A stretch of 64,000 bases of DNA from the NCBI GenBank assembly GCA_039725955.1, contig CP091034.1, positions 3,784,501 through 3,848,500 on the forward strand, in the 5' to 3' direction. The DNA is from Sinorhizobium sp. B11. GTDB lineage: Bacteria > Pseudomonadota > Alphaproteobacteria > Rhizobiales > Rhizobiaceae. The notes under the pieces are model-generated. The model had not been told where the DNA came from. It saw nothing but the letters and a program-made list of their open reading frames with translations, and ran no database searches. This document shows, piece by piece, positions 1 through 8,046 of the stretch (position 1 is its first letter; every line of letters begins with the position of its first letter). A program made the position numbers and the translations under genes.

Positions 1-214
1 CCGCTTCCAGAGCATTGCTTCCCTGGAAGAACGTCGCACCACGAAGATCGGTAAAGGCATAACCGATATCACCGCGCAGATACCAGCCGGTCGATTCGGT
101 TACCGCGACTTCCGGCGGCTGTTCCGGGACGGGTTCGACCGGAGCAAGATCGGCAGAATAGGCATTCGACGCGATCAACAGCGCGGCGAAGATACCGGAC
201 AAGGTTCGTTTCAT
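1..214 (-). CDS. Outer-membrane beta-barrel protein, N-terminal part (cut by window edge)
   Basis: Only the first 71 codons lie in the window, read leftwards from the ATG at 212-214. The product starts with a Sec signal peptide (MKRTLSGIFAALLIASNAYS, then ADLAPVEP). A Pro/Glu-rich linker follows, and then GWYLRGDIGYAF, the usual opening strand of small Omp25/Omp31-like or opacity-type porins of rhizobia. The rest of the barrel is outside the window, so the exact subfamily cannot be named. It is expected in the outer membrane. A perfect TTAA-N7-TTAACC sequence lies about 80-90 bp upstream, suggesting cell-cycle control by CtrA (inference). Confidence 0.75.
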   Translation of the reverse strand, partial: MKRTLSGIFAALLIASNAYSADLAPVEPVPEQPPEVAVTESTGWYLRGDIGYAFTDLRGATFFQGSNALEA

Positions 215-534
215 GGATTCACTCCAGTCGGTTGCGTCGGCGCAGGCCGCCAAAACGGATATGCTTTTTATGGATAATGAATCGGAAACGTTAAAAGCTG
301 CTTAACCATAAGAAGTAATGTGAATATTCGGCGCAGAACGCGTCTCGAAAAGTAAATGTCGGCCATCTGCCTGTTTCGACTTCCTGGATCGGAAGGATTC
401 TGAACTAAAACCCCCGCGACCTCATATTCACGAACGGCAGATGCGCAAAGACCAGCCAAACGCATCACCCATGTTCTTCCGGCATTGAACCCACTAAGAC
501 AGATCGAAGATTTTCCCGCAGGATCAGCCAGCAA
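215..534. other. Divergent intergenic region
   Basis: This 320-bp stretch separates the leftward outer-membrane protein gene from the rightward methyltransferase gene. It must hold both promoters. The only clear element I see is the CtrA-like box at 291-307. An open frame on the minus strand that runs through the region into the methyltransferase has no family features and is treated as spurious. Confidence 0.6.
291..307 (-). promoter_or_regulatory. CtrA-like box TTAA-N7-TTAACC
   Basis: TTAA at 291-294, seven bases, then TTAACC at 302-307. This matches the full CtrA consensus known from Caulobacter and Rhizobiales. It lies 77-93 bp upstream of the outer-membrane protein start. CtrA control of outer-membrane proteins is known in related Brucella. 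That it acts here is inference. Confidence 0.5.
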
Positions 535-1146
535 ATGCAGAACAACAGGCAAGCCGCCGACATCATTCCCGACCTCTATGAGCGACACGCCAAGCTCTGG
601 GATAGCAGCCGCGGCAAAACTCTTTTTGAACGGAACTGGCTTGATCGCTTCACAGCACTGATTCCGCAAGGCGGGTCGATCGTCGATATCGGATGCGGTT
701 CCGGCGAACCCCTCGCGCGGCATTTCATCGAAAACGGCTATGCCGTGACCGGCATCGATTCGTCACCGAGCCTGATCGACATGTGCAGGGCGCGCTTTCC
801 AAACGCCGACTGGCAGGTTGCGGACATGCGCCATCTTTCGCTTGGCAGAAATTTCGATGGGCTCATCGCCTGGGACAGCTTCTTCCACCTGACTTTCGAA
901 GACCAGCGGCGCATGTTCGCGCTCTTTCGCTCGCATTCGAAACCGGGGACGGCGCTGATGTTCACCAGTGGTCCCGCGCATGGCGAAGCGATGGGCGTCT
1001 TCGTCGGCGAGCCCCTCTATCACAGCAGCCTCAGCCCGGACGAATATCGGACCCTGCTTGCGGAACACGGCTTTGAGATTGTCGCCCATAAGGCTGAAGA
1101 CCCGACCTGCGGCAACCACACGGTCTGGCTGGCTCAACAGCAATAG
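535..1146 (+). CDS. Class I SAM-dependent methyltransferase
   Basis: 203 residues with a Rossmann-type methyltransferase fold. Motif I is IVDIGCGSGEP at residues 49-59. The acidic ribose-binding motif is GIDSS at 73-77, and the adenine-contact region is WQVADM at 93-98. The substrate cannot be told from the sequence; it is related to the broad Methyltransf_11/25 group of small-molecule enzymes and is predicted cytoplasmic. The ATG at 535 follows a weak AGGA about 11 bases upstream. It stands alone, convergent with glmM, and the two share the hairpin at 1178-1199. Confidence 0.8.
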   Translation: MQNNRQAADIIPDLYERHAKLWDSSRGKTLFERNWLDRFTALIPQGGSIVDIGCGSGEPLARHFIENGYAVTGIDSSPSLIDMCRARFPNADWQVADMRHLSLGRNFDGLIAWDSFFHLTFEDQRRMFALFRSHSKPGTALMFTSGPAHGEAMGVFVGEPLYHSSLSPDEYRTLLAEHGFEIVAHKAEDPTCGNHTVWLAQQQ

Positions 1147-1177
1147 AACCGCTGCAAATAGACCGGCGGCAACAAAA

Positions 1178-1204
1178 AAGCCGGCAACGAGGCCGGCTTC
1201 TAGC
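1178..1204. terminator. Bidirectional terminator between methyltransferase and glmM
   Basis: Perfect 8-bp stem AAGCCGGC (1178-1185) and GCCGGCTT (1192-1199) with a six-base loop. An A-run lies on the left and a pyrimidine run on the right. It sits between two convergent genes and can serve both. Confidence 0.75.
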
Positions 1205-1223
1205 TTTTCCTGCGGCGTCGCTT

Positions 1224-2576
1224 TCAGGCGGCGTTGCGCACGCTCGAAATCGTGCCGATCAGATCGTTGACGATACGCTCGATCTGCGCGCGGTCGTCGC
1301 CTTCCGCCATCACGCGGATCAGCGGCTCGGTGCCGGAGGGGCGGATGACGAGGCGGCCGTTTTTGGAAAGCTCGGCCTCCGCATCCGCAATTGCCTTGAC
1401 CACCTGCAGATCCTCCAGCGGCTTGCCGCCGGAAATGCGGACATTGCGCAGAAGCTGCGGCACCGGCTCGAACCGGCGGCAGACTTCGCTGACCGTCTTG
1501 CCGGTGCGCTTGACCGCGGCAAGGATCTGCAACGCAGCAACGAGACCGTCACCGGTCGTGCCATAGTCGGAAAGCACGATATGGCCGGACTGCTCGCCGC
1601 CGACATTGTAATTGTGCTGACGCATATGCTCGACGACATAGCGGTCGCCGACCTTCGTTCGGGCAAGGCCGAGACCCTTGTCCTCGAGGAAGCGCTCGAG
1701 GCCGAGATTGGACATGACGGTCGCAACAATGCCGCTGCCGCGCAGCTGCTGGCTCTCGGCCCAGCTTTCGGCGATGACGGCCATCAACTGATCGCCATCG
1801 ACGATCGAGCCGTTCTCATCAACGATGATGACACGGTCCGCATCGCCGTCAAGCGCAATGCCGATATCGGCGCGCACTTCGTCAACCTTCTTCTGCAGGG
1901 CGACCGGGTTGGTAGAGCCGCAGTTCAGGTTGATGTTCGTGCCGTTCGGATCGTTGCCGATCGTCACCACGTCGGCGCCGAGCTCCCAGAGAACCGCAGG
2001 CGCGACCTTGTAGGCTGCACCGTTGGCGCAGTCGACGGCAACGCGCAGACCCTGCAGGGTCACATCGCGCGGCAAGGTGCGTTTGACGTGCTCGAGATAG
2101 CGGTAGATATCGCCATCGACGCGCTTGGCTCGGCCGATTTCTTCGGCCTTGGCGAGCTGTCCCGATAGATCCTTGTCGAGCAAGTCCTCGATTTGCGCTT
2201 CGATATCATCGGAGAGCTTGTAACCATCAGGACCGAAAAGCTTGATACCGTTATCCTGGAACGGATTGTGCGAGGCCGAAATCATCACGCCGATATCGCA
2301 GCGCAACGAGCGCGTCAGCATGGCAACCGCTGGCGTCGGGATAGGACCGAGCAGGAAGACGTCCAATCCAGCCGCGGTGAAGCCGGCCACGAGGGCGTTC
2401 TCCAGCATGTATCCCGAGAGGCGCGTGTCCTTGCCGATCACCACACGATGACGGTGGGCGCCATTGCGAAAAATCGTCCCTGCAGCAATGCCGACCCGCA
2501 TTGCAAGGTCCGGTGTCATGGGGAAGATGTTGGCTTCGCCTCGAATGCCGTCCGTCCCAAAATAGCGTCTTTTCAT
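1224..2576 (-). CDS. glmM: Phosphoglucosamine mutase
   Basis: 450 residues. It converts glucosamine-6-phosphate to glucosamine-1-phosphate, the step before GlmU on the way to UDP-GlcNAc for peptidoglycan and LPS. The N-terminal RYFGTDGIRG is diagnostic. The phosphoserine loop is ISASHNP (99-105, catalytic Ser102), the metal-binding loop is DGDADR (243-248), the sugar-binding loop is GEQSGH (327-332), and the phosphate-binding loop is RPSGTEP (412-418). The start is set at the ATG at 2574-2576 because AGGAG precedes it by about six bases. A 14-codon upstream extension is open but has no family support. It is the last gene of the tol-ftsH block, but ftsH has its own terminator, so glmM is probably transcribed separately. 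Confidence 0.97.
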   Translation of the reverse strand: MKRRYFGTDGIRGEANIFPMTPDLAMRVGIAAGTIFRNGAHRHRVVIGKDTRLSGYMLENALVAGFTAAGLDVFLLGPIPTPAVAMLTRSLRCDIGVMISASHNPFQDNGIKLFGPDGYKLSDDIEAQIEDLLDKDLSGQLAKAEEIGRAKRVDGDIYRYLEHVKRTLPRDVTLQGLRVAVDCANGAAYKVAPAVLWELGADVVTIGNDPNGTNINLNCGSTNPVALQKKVDEVRADIGIALDGDADRVIIVDENGSIVDGDQLMAVIAESWAESQQLRGSGIVATVMSNLGLERFLEDKGLGLARTKVGDRYVVEHMRQHNYNVGGEQSGHIVLSDYGTTGDGLVAALQILAAVKRTGKTVSEVCRRFEPVPQLLRNVRISGGKPLEDLQVVKAIADAEAELSKNGRLVIRPSGTEPLIRVMAEGDDRAQIERIVNDLIGTISSVRNAA

Positions 2577-2761
2577 ATGCACTCCTGCGCTTTCCGCGCG
2601 CCGTAGAAGCTCATGCATTCCTCAAGCAAGAACCTGGATCCAAAGATTGGTGTTGGACCTGAAACCTTGATCCAAGTTCGTCTTTAGTCAGCGGAATGCC
2701 ACAAAACCGCGTACCCGGCACGTAAATTACCAAGAAAACTGATTATATCCTGTTACTAATA

Positions 2762-2798
2762 TTAAAAGGGCCGGATTCCCTGTGGAAATCCGGCCCTT
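2762..2798 (-). terminator. ftsH terminator
   Basis: Perfect 12-bp stem AAGGGCCGGATT (2766-2777) and AATCCGGCCCTT (2787-2798). On the minus strand a T-rich tail follows, immediately after the ftsH stop. Confidence 0.9.
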
Positions 2799-2819
2799 TA
2801 GGAAAAATCCTGTTCAATG

Positions 2820-4751
2820 TCAGTGGGGCTGCGGTTCCAGCCCGCCCTCGGGTTCATCACCCTTGGATGCCGGGCGCACACCGGCCTTCGGAACAGCCGA
2901 ACCGCGGCTCGGAGGCGAATCATCGCCAAGATCGCGCGCCGGCTTTTCGCCACGGATGAGCGCCTTGATCTCTTCGCCGGTCAGCGTCTCGTATTCGAGC
3001 AAGCCTTCGGCAAGAGCCACGAACTCGTCGTGCTTTTCCGTCAGGATGTCCCTGGCCTGACGATAGGCCTGGTCGATCAGACGGCGCACTTCGTTGTCGA
3101 TCTTCTGCGCGGTCGCTTCAGAAACGTTCTTCGACTGCGAAACCGAATGCCCCAGGAAGACCTCCTGCTGGTTTTCGCCATAGGCAACCTGGCCGAGCTC
3201 GTCCGAGAAGCCCCACTGGGTCACCATCGCACGGGCAAGCTTGGTCGCCTGCTCGATGTCGGACGAAGCACCAGACGTGATGTTCTCCTTGCCGAACGTT
3301 AGTTCTTCGGCAACGCGACCGCCCATCATGATGCACAGGCGCGAGATCATCCACTTGTAGCTCATCGAGTAGCGGTCGCCCTCGGGAAGCTGCATGACCA
3401 TGCCAAGTGCACGGCCGCGCGGAATGATCGTTGCCTTGTGCAGCGGATCGGCGACGGCGACGTTCAACGCGGTAATCGCGTGACCGGCCTCGTGATAGGC
3501 GGTAAGCTTCTTTTCCGCCTCGGTCATGGCCGAAGAGCGGCGCTCGGCGCCCATCATGATCTTGTCCTTGGCGTCTTCGAATTCCTGCATGGTGACGACA
3601 CGCTTGTTACGGCGCGCAGCCATCAGGGCAGCTTCGTTGACGAGGTTCATCAGGTCGGCACCGGAGAAACCGGGCGTACCGCGAGCCAGAACCTTGAGAT
3701 CGACATTCGGCGCCAGCGGAACATTGCGGGCATGAACCTTGAGGATACGCTCACGGCCGACGATGTCTGGGTTCGGAACGACGACCTGGCGGTCGAAACG
3801 GCCCGGACGCAAGAGTGCCGGATCGAGAACGTCGGGACGGTTGGTCGCAGCGATCAGGATGATGCCTTCATTGGCTTCGAAGCCGTCCATCTCGACGAGA
3901 AGCTGGTTCAGCGTCTGTTCGCGTTCATCATTACCGCCGCCGAGACCGGCGCCACGATGGCGACCGACAGCATCGATTTCGTCGATGAAGATGATGCAGG
4001 GCGCATTCTTCTTGGCCTGCTCGAACATGTCGCGGACGCGGCTTGCACCGACACCGACAAACATTTCAACGAAGTCAGAACCGGAAATGGTGAAGAACGG
4101 AACATTGGCTTCGCCGGCGACAGAGCGGGCAAGCAAGGTCTTACCAGTACCCGGAGGGCCGACGAGCAGCACGCCGCGCGGGATCTTGCCGCCTAGACGC
4201 TGGAACTTCTGCGGGTCGCGCAGGAATTCGACGATTTCTTCCAGGTCCTGCTTGGCTTCGTCAACACCAGCGACGTCATCAAAGGTTACACGACCATGCG
4301 CTTCGGTCAGAAGCTTGGCCTTGGACTTGCCGAAGCCCATCGCGCCGCGCGAACCACCCTGCATCTGCCGCATGAAGAACAGCCAGACGCCGAGGATCAG
4401 GAGCATCGGCAGCAACGTTCCCAAATAGCTCAGGAAGCCGGAGGAACCATCGGTTTCCGGGCGCGCAGTGACGGCGACATTCTTCGATTGCAGGCGATCC
4501 AGCAGACTATCGTCGATAACGGGCGAATAGGTCTGGAAGGTATTGTTGTTTTCCAGATATGTTCCGGTCAGCCTGTTGCCGGTGACCACGACATCCTTCA
4601 CGCGACCCGCATCGACCTCACGCAGGAACTGCGAATAAGGGACTTCACGCGAACCCGTCTGCGCCGGAGCCGTCTGGAACATACTGAAGAGGGCGATCAG
4701 CAGAAGCGCTATGATCGCCCACAAGGCGAAATTACGTAAGTTAGGGTTCAT
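2820..4751 (-). CDS. ftsH: ATP-dependent zinc metalloprotease FtsH
   Basis: 643 residues, an inner-membrane AAA+ protease that degrades misassembled membrane proteins and short-lived regulators. Membrane segments lie at about 8-26 and 108-127, flanking a periplasmic domain. Walker A is GPPGTGKT (198-205), Walker B is IIFIDEID (253-260), the second region of homology is around 302-320, and the zinc site is HEAGH (420-424). The C-terminal tail is Pro/Gly-rich. The start MNPNLRNFALW is chosen because GGGGAG lies just upstream; a longer frame of 28 extra codons has no support. tilS is about 100 bp upstream, the usual tilS-ftsH order. Confidence 0.98.
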   Translation of the reverse strand: MNPNLRNFALWAIIALLLIALFSMFQTAPAQTGSREVPYSQFLREVDAGRVKDVVVTGNRLTGTYLENNNTFQTYSPVIDDSLLDRLQSKNVAVTARPETDGSSGFLSYLGTLLPMLLILGVWLFFMRQMQGGSRGAMGFGKSKAKLLTEAHGRVTFDDVAGVDEAKQDLEEIVEFLRDPQKFQRLGGKIPRGVLLVGPPGTGKTLLARSVAGEANVPFFTISGSDFVEMFVGVGASRVRDMFEQAKKNAPCIIFIDEIDAVGRHRGAGLGGGNDEREQTLNQLLVEMDGFEANEGIILIAATNRPDVLDPALLRPGRFDRQVVVPNPDIVGRERILKVHARNVPLAPNVDLKVLARGTPGFSGADLMNLVNEAALMAARRNKRVVTMQEFEDAKDKIMMGAERRSSAMTEAEKKLTAYHEAGHAITALNVAVADPLHKATIIPRGRALGMVMQLPEGDRYSMSYKWMISRLCIMMGGRVAEELTFGKENITSGASSDIEQATKLARAMVTQWGFSDELGQVAYGENQQEVFLGHSVSQSKNVSEATAQKIDNEVRRLIDQAYRQARDILTEKHDEFVALAEGLLEYETLTGEEIKALIRGEKPARDLGDDSPPSRGSAVPKAGVRPASKGDEPEGGLEPQPH

Positions 4752-4849
4752 TGAACTCCCCAGCACTGGAACGGTCGCCTCATGGCGGCCGTCATATTTG
4801 GTCTCTAACATAGGGTTGCGCCAAGCCATTGCCAAGGCGATCCACTCTG

Positions 4850-6166
4850 TCAGATCGTTTTTCCGTCAATACTTCTTAAAGGCGGCTCCGCATAGGGCGC
4901 CCTCGAGAAAACTGCCGAAAGCCTGTCGGCAAAGGTGAAGTCAAATCGTGTCAAAAAGCGGTCGAAGGGGGCAAAATGCGGCGTCACCTCGACCAACCTG
5001 CCAAATTCCGCCGATAGAGGCGCGCTGTGGGCCGATAAGGCCGGCGCTGAAGCCATGGCTCGCTTCCATGCCGCCTTGGGAAACCGTGTGGCACTGCCTT
5101 CGTCGATGTCGATGGCGTGAGCCGCATCGACATGAATGACGGCTGCCGACCCATTGCGCACAAAAAACCGGCCGTCCCAGACCCCGGTCTCTCCTGGCTG
5201 AAGCCTGAGGGGCAGGATTCCCCGGCTCTCTCGCGCCAGATAAAGCCCGTCACGCCTGAGATCGAATACCACCCTGCCAGCGGTCATTCGCCCGGGCTTG
5301 CCATTGGCGGCGAATGCAAGAAGCCGCTCCATCTGCACCCTCCCCGGCACGAATGGCCGGCCACCGAAAACTGCCGTCAGACGGCCGAGTGCATAGTCGA
5401 AAACGGCAGGATCTTGCCTCAATCCGTCGGGTATCACCTGTCCGAGCAAGCCGCCATGAAGCCGGAAATAGTTGTCCAGCCATTTAACTCCGCTGGACGA
5501 ATAAGCCAGCCGCCGTTGCGCAGCAGTGTCGACGTCCGTTGCTGCGCCCATATTCAGCGGAAGTTGTCGGCGCGTCTGCACGCGCTCGTATTTCATATCC
5601 TCGTTGCTGGGATCGTCTATCCAGTGGACGCCGCTCGTGCTGAGAAAGCGACGGATATCGGCCCGGCTGGAGAAGAGAAGCGGCCGCAGGATCCAAAAGC
5701 GCCGGTCAAAGAGCACAGCATCCGCAATGCCGGTCGAAAGCAGCTCGGCTCGCTTGCCCTGCATCTCCAGCGTTTCGCGTTGATCCTCGGCTGTATGTCC
5801 GGTGACGATGAGATCCGCTCCAAACGCTTCCGCCGCCTCGGCCAGCAGGCCGTAGCGCGCCTCGCGTGCGGCTGCCATGATGCCGGTCTTCGGTTTTTCG
5901 CCTTGCCAGACCACGGTGTTGTGCGGAATGCCAAGTGACCCACAGAGGGCTGCGACCTCGCGCGCCTCATCTGCAGATCCGCTGCGCAACGCATGATCGA
6001 CGGTGGCGGCACAAAGGGAAATTCGAGGATTGGGTGTGGCCTTCAGCGCCTTGAAGAGCAGAAGAAGCAGGCCAGTAGAATCGCTGCCCCCTGAGATCGC
6101 GACAAGAATGCGCGCGGGCGTCTTCAGCGAAGTGAGGAAACGGCCAATTGCCGCTTCGGGAGACAT
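4850..6166 (-). CDS. tilS: tRNA(Ile)-lysidine synthase
   Basis: 438 residues. It adds lysine to C34 of the CAU-anticodon tRNA-Ile with ATP, which changes both decoding and charging, and it is essential in most bacteria. The PP-loop motif SGGSDS is at 25-30, followed by a typical N-type ATP pyrophosphatase domain to about 220. The C-terminal half is weakly conserved, as is common. The ATG at 6164-6166 is preceded by GGAGG at good spacing. A TTG six codons upstream would place that GGAGG inside the gene and is less likely. cpoB ends 30 bp upstream, so the genes are probably co-transcribed. Confidence 0.95.
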   Translation of the reverse strand: MSPEAAIGRFLTSLKTPARILVAISGGSDSTGLLLLLFKALKATPNPRISLCAATVDHALRSGSADEAREVAALCGSLGIPHNTVVWQGEKPKTGIMAAAREARYGLLAEAAEAFGADLIVTGHTAEDQRETLEMQGKRAELLSTGIADAVLFDRRFWILRPLLFSSRADIRRFLSTSGVHWIDDPSNEDMKYERVQTRRQLPLNMGAATDVDTAAQRRLAYSSSGVKWLDNYFRLHGGLLGQVIPDGLRQDPAVFDYALGRLTAVFGGRPFVPGRVQMERLLAFAANGKPGRMTAGRVVFDLRRDGLYLARESRGILPLRLQPGETGVWDGRFFVRNGSAAVIHVDAAHAIDIDEGSATRFPKAAWKRAMASAPALSAHSAPLSAEFGRLVEVTPHFAPFDRFLTRFDFTFADRLSAVFSRAPYAEPPLRSIDGKTI

Positions 6167-6195
6167 CAGGTCCTCCGGAAACAAGCCGGAAGACC

Positions 6196-7194
6196 TTAGC
6201 AGGCGAGACGCTTCTGTTCGCTCGCGACCTTATTTATGACGGCGCGGGACGCCTTCGGGTACCGCTTGCTGACTTCGCGGAGCGTCGCACAGGCAGTATC
6301 GGTATTGTCGAGTGCGGCAAGCGACATGCCGAGCTTCAGCAACATCTCAGGCGCCTTCTCGGATGTGCCATATTTCTGATGGGCGTTCAGGAAGGTCTTC
6401 GCAGATTCGTTGAACTTGCCCTGCGAATAAAGCGCCTCGCCGAGCCAGAAATTGGCATCCGCAGCCCGCGAGCTGTTCGGATAACGGGAAATATACTGCG
6501 TAAATTCCTGCTCAGCCGTGCCGTAGTCGCCGGAAAGCACATGGCCATAGGCAGCCCTGTACTGATCACCCTCGCTGCCGAGCGAAGCAGTCTGCTGCGG
6601 CGCCCCGGCATCCGGCAGCGGCGCGGAACCGACAGTCGCATTCTTGTTCATGGTATTGCCCATAGGATTGCCGTTCTGGTCGAAATCCATGGAGCCGAGC
6701 TCACGCGGCGGCTGGCCGAGGCCTTCATTGGCGGGCACGTCGGTGGAGGGAGCCGTTTCGGCTCCCTGTGGGGCTTGAATGACCTTGGCGATATCGTCGC
6801 CCCCGCCTGATGCCGGAGGAGCAACGTCTGCTTCACTCTTCTTCACCGGCGTCTTGGCCGCACCGCCACCACTTGCACCGCCGCCCGTCTTTTCAAGCTG
6901 CTGGAAGCGGAATTCATTGTCTTCCTGCTGCTTGCGGATCGTCTCCTGCATCTGGAGGAGCTGAAAGCTCATTTCCTCGATACGGCCGTTCAGCTGCCGC
7001 ATCTGGTCTTCCATCTGCTGGATGCGGACTTCCGCTCCGCTGCTCTGCACGTTGACGACCGGCGCTGCCGGCTGGCTCTGTTCTGCGGATTGGCCGCCGA
7101 TGTGCAAGCCGAAGAACGAAGCGGAATACGCCGCTCGTTCGCTCCCGGTCACGGCCGCAAGGCACAGCATGCCTGCGACGACTAGATTCTTCAT
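6196..7194 (-). CDS. cpoB: Cell division coordinator CpoB (YbgF)
   Basis: 332 residues, periplasmic. It couples peptidoglycan synthesis to outer-membrane constriction together with TolA (family knowledge). A signal peptide begins MKNLVVAGMLCLAAVTG. A Gln/Glu-rich trimerising coiled coil lies around residues 45-100 (RIQQMEDQMRQLNGRIEEM). A low-complexity linker follows, then TPR repeats over the last ~120 residues (YRAAYGHVLSGDYGTAEQEF, then ANFWLGEALYSQGKFNESA). The start at 7192-7194 follows AGGACG. A longer upstream frame crosses the pal terminator and is rejected. Confidence 0.93.
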   Translation of the reverse strand: MKNLVVAGMLCLAAVTGSERAAYSASFFGLHIGGQSAEQSQPAAPVVNVQSSGAEVRIQQMEDQMRQLNGRIEEMSFQLLQMQETIRKQQEDNEFRFQQLEKTGGGASGGGAAKTPVKKSEADVAPPASGGGDDIAKVIQAPQGAETAPSTDVPANEGLGQPPRELGSMDFDQNGNPMGNTMNKNATVGSAPLPDAGAPQQTASLGSEGDQYRAAYGHVLSGDYGTAEQEFTQYISRYPNSSRAADANFWLGEALYSQGKFNESAKTFLNAHQKYGTSEKAPEMLLKLGMSLAALDNTDTACATLREVSKRYPKASRAVINKVASEQKRLAC

Positions 7195-7295
7195 TTGTAT
7201 CGTCCTGTCCCAGTGATTCTTCGCGCCCCGATGGCACGAACAGGAGATTTTTCCAATTGCTTTCAAAAAGCAACGGAGTCTGGCCAAAGTGTGGT

Positions 7296-7328
7296 CAAAA
7301 AGAAAAGGCGGCCCGCAAGAGGCCGCCT
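7296..7328 (-). terminator. pal terminator
   Basis: Stem GGCGGCC (7307-7313) and GGCCGCC (7321-7327), followed on the minus strand by TTTTCTTTTTG. It lies just past the pal stop, so cpoB probably has its own promoter in 7195-7295 or depends on read-through. Confidence 0.85.
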
Positions 7329-7354
7329 CGTCAAATTCCGGCTTTGGCCGTGAA

Positions 7355-7888
7355 TTACATGCCTGCGCCACCGAGAACGGTGACCGCACGGCGGTTCTGC
7401 GACCAGCAGGAAATATCATCGCAGACAGCAACCGGACGTTCCTTGCCGTAGGAGATCGTCTTCAGACGCTGGGCCGGAACGCCGCGCGAGGCGAGATAAT
7501 CCTTGGTGGCTGCAGCGCGGCGAGCGCCGAGAGCAAGGTTATATTCGCGCGTACCACGTTCGTCGGCATGACCTTCGACCGTAACCTGGTAGTTCGGATA
7601 ACGACCGAGCCACTGTGCCTGACGGTCGAGCGTCTGGGCAGCATCGGCGCGGATCGACGTGGAGTCGGTGTCGAAAAAGATGCGGTCGCCGACATTGACC
7701 GTGAAGTCCTGAGCGGAGCCCGGCGTTGCTGCGCCGGCACCGAGGCCGAGTTCACCGGCGCTGTTCGGCACGCCATTCTTCTTGTTGGCGCAGCTCGCAA
7801 GAGCGAGCCCGGCAACAAGTGCGATCATGACGGGGTTGCGGGCGAAATTCTGCATGCGGCTCATTGCCGGGGTGTGAATTCGGCTCAT
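7355..7888 (-). CDS. pal: Peptidoglycan-associated lipoprotein
   Basis: 177 residues, an outer-membrane lipoprotein that binds peptidoglycan and TolB. The lipobox LASC puts the lipidated Cys at residue 33. The C-terminal OmpA-like domain has the helix YNLALGARRA that binds diaminopimelate, and it ends near SQNRRAVTVL. The start at 7886-7888 (MSRIHTPAMSRMQNF) follows GGAGACC. A second Met eight residues on is possible. The CtrA-like box at 7960-7982 is about 75 bp upstream, which suggests a separate promoter within the tol-pal block. Confidence 0.96.
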   Translation of the reverse strand: MSRIHTPAMSRMQNFARNPVMIALVAGLALASCANKKNGVPNSAGELGLGAGAATPGSAQDFTVNVGDRIFFDTDSTSIRADAAQTLDRQAQWLGRYPNYQVTVEGHADERGTREYNLALGARRAAATKDYLASRGVPAQRLKTISYGKERPVAVCDDISCWSQNRRAVTVLGGAGM

Positions 7889-7959
7889 GGCCGGGTCTCC
7901 TTGCGACTTCAATCAGGGTTTCCGGACAGTAACCGCACTCGGTTAACCGGCCATCAAAG

Positions 7960-7982
7960 ATTATGGTTAACGATTCGTTGAT
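7960..7982 (-). promoter_or_regulatory. CtrA-like element upstream of pal
   Basis: ATTATGGTTAA followed by CGATTCGTTGAT. It contains TTAA-N7-TTGA and matches the element upstream of tolQ (12345-12367) at 17 of 23 positions. A second half-site, GGTTAACC, lies at 7941-7948. The role is inferred. Confidence 0.4.
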
Positions 7983-8046
7983 TTGTCCCTGCATCGCCCA
8001 TTTTCAGGACTTTGCGGCGACATGAAGGCGAATTTCCGCTCGTCCA

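Noticed and set aside
268..723. Minus-strand frame between the outer-membrane protein and methyltransferase genes
   Set aside because: It overlaps the methyltransferase motif I region and has no recognisable family or ribosome-binding site.
7941..7948. GGTTAACC as a separate CtrA site before pal
   Set aside because: It is a lone half-site palindrome without a second TTAA at seven bases, so it is mentioned only as support for the nearby element.
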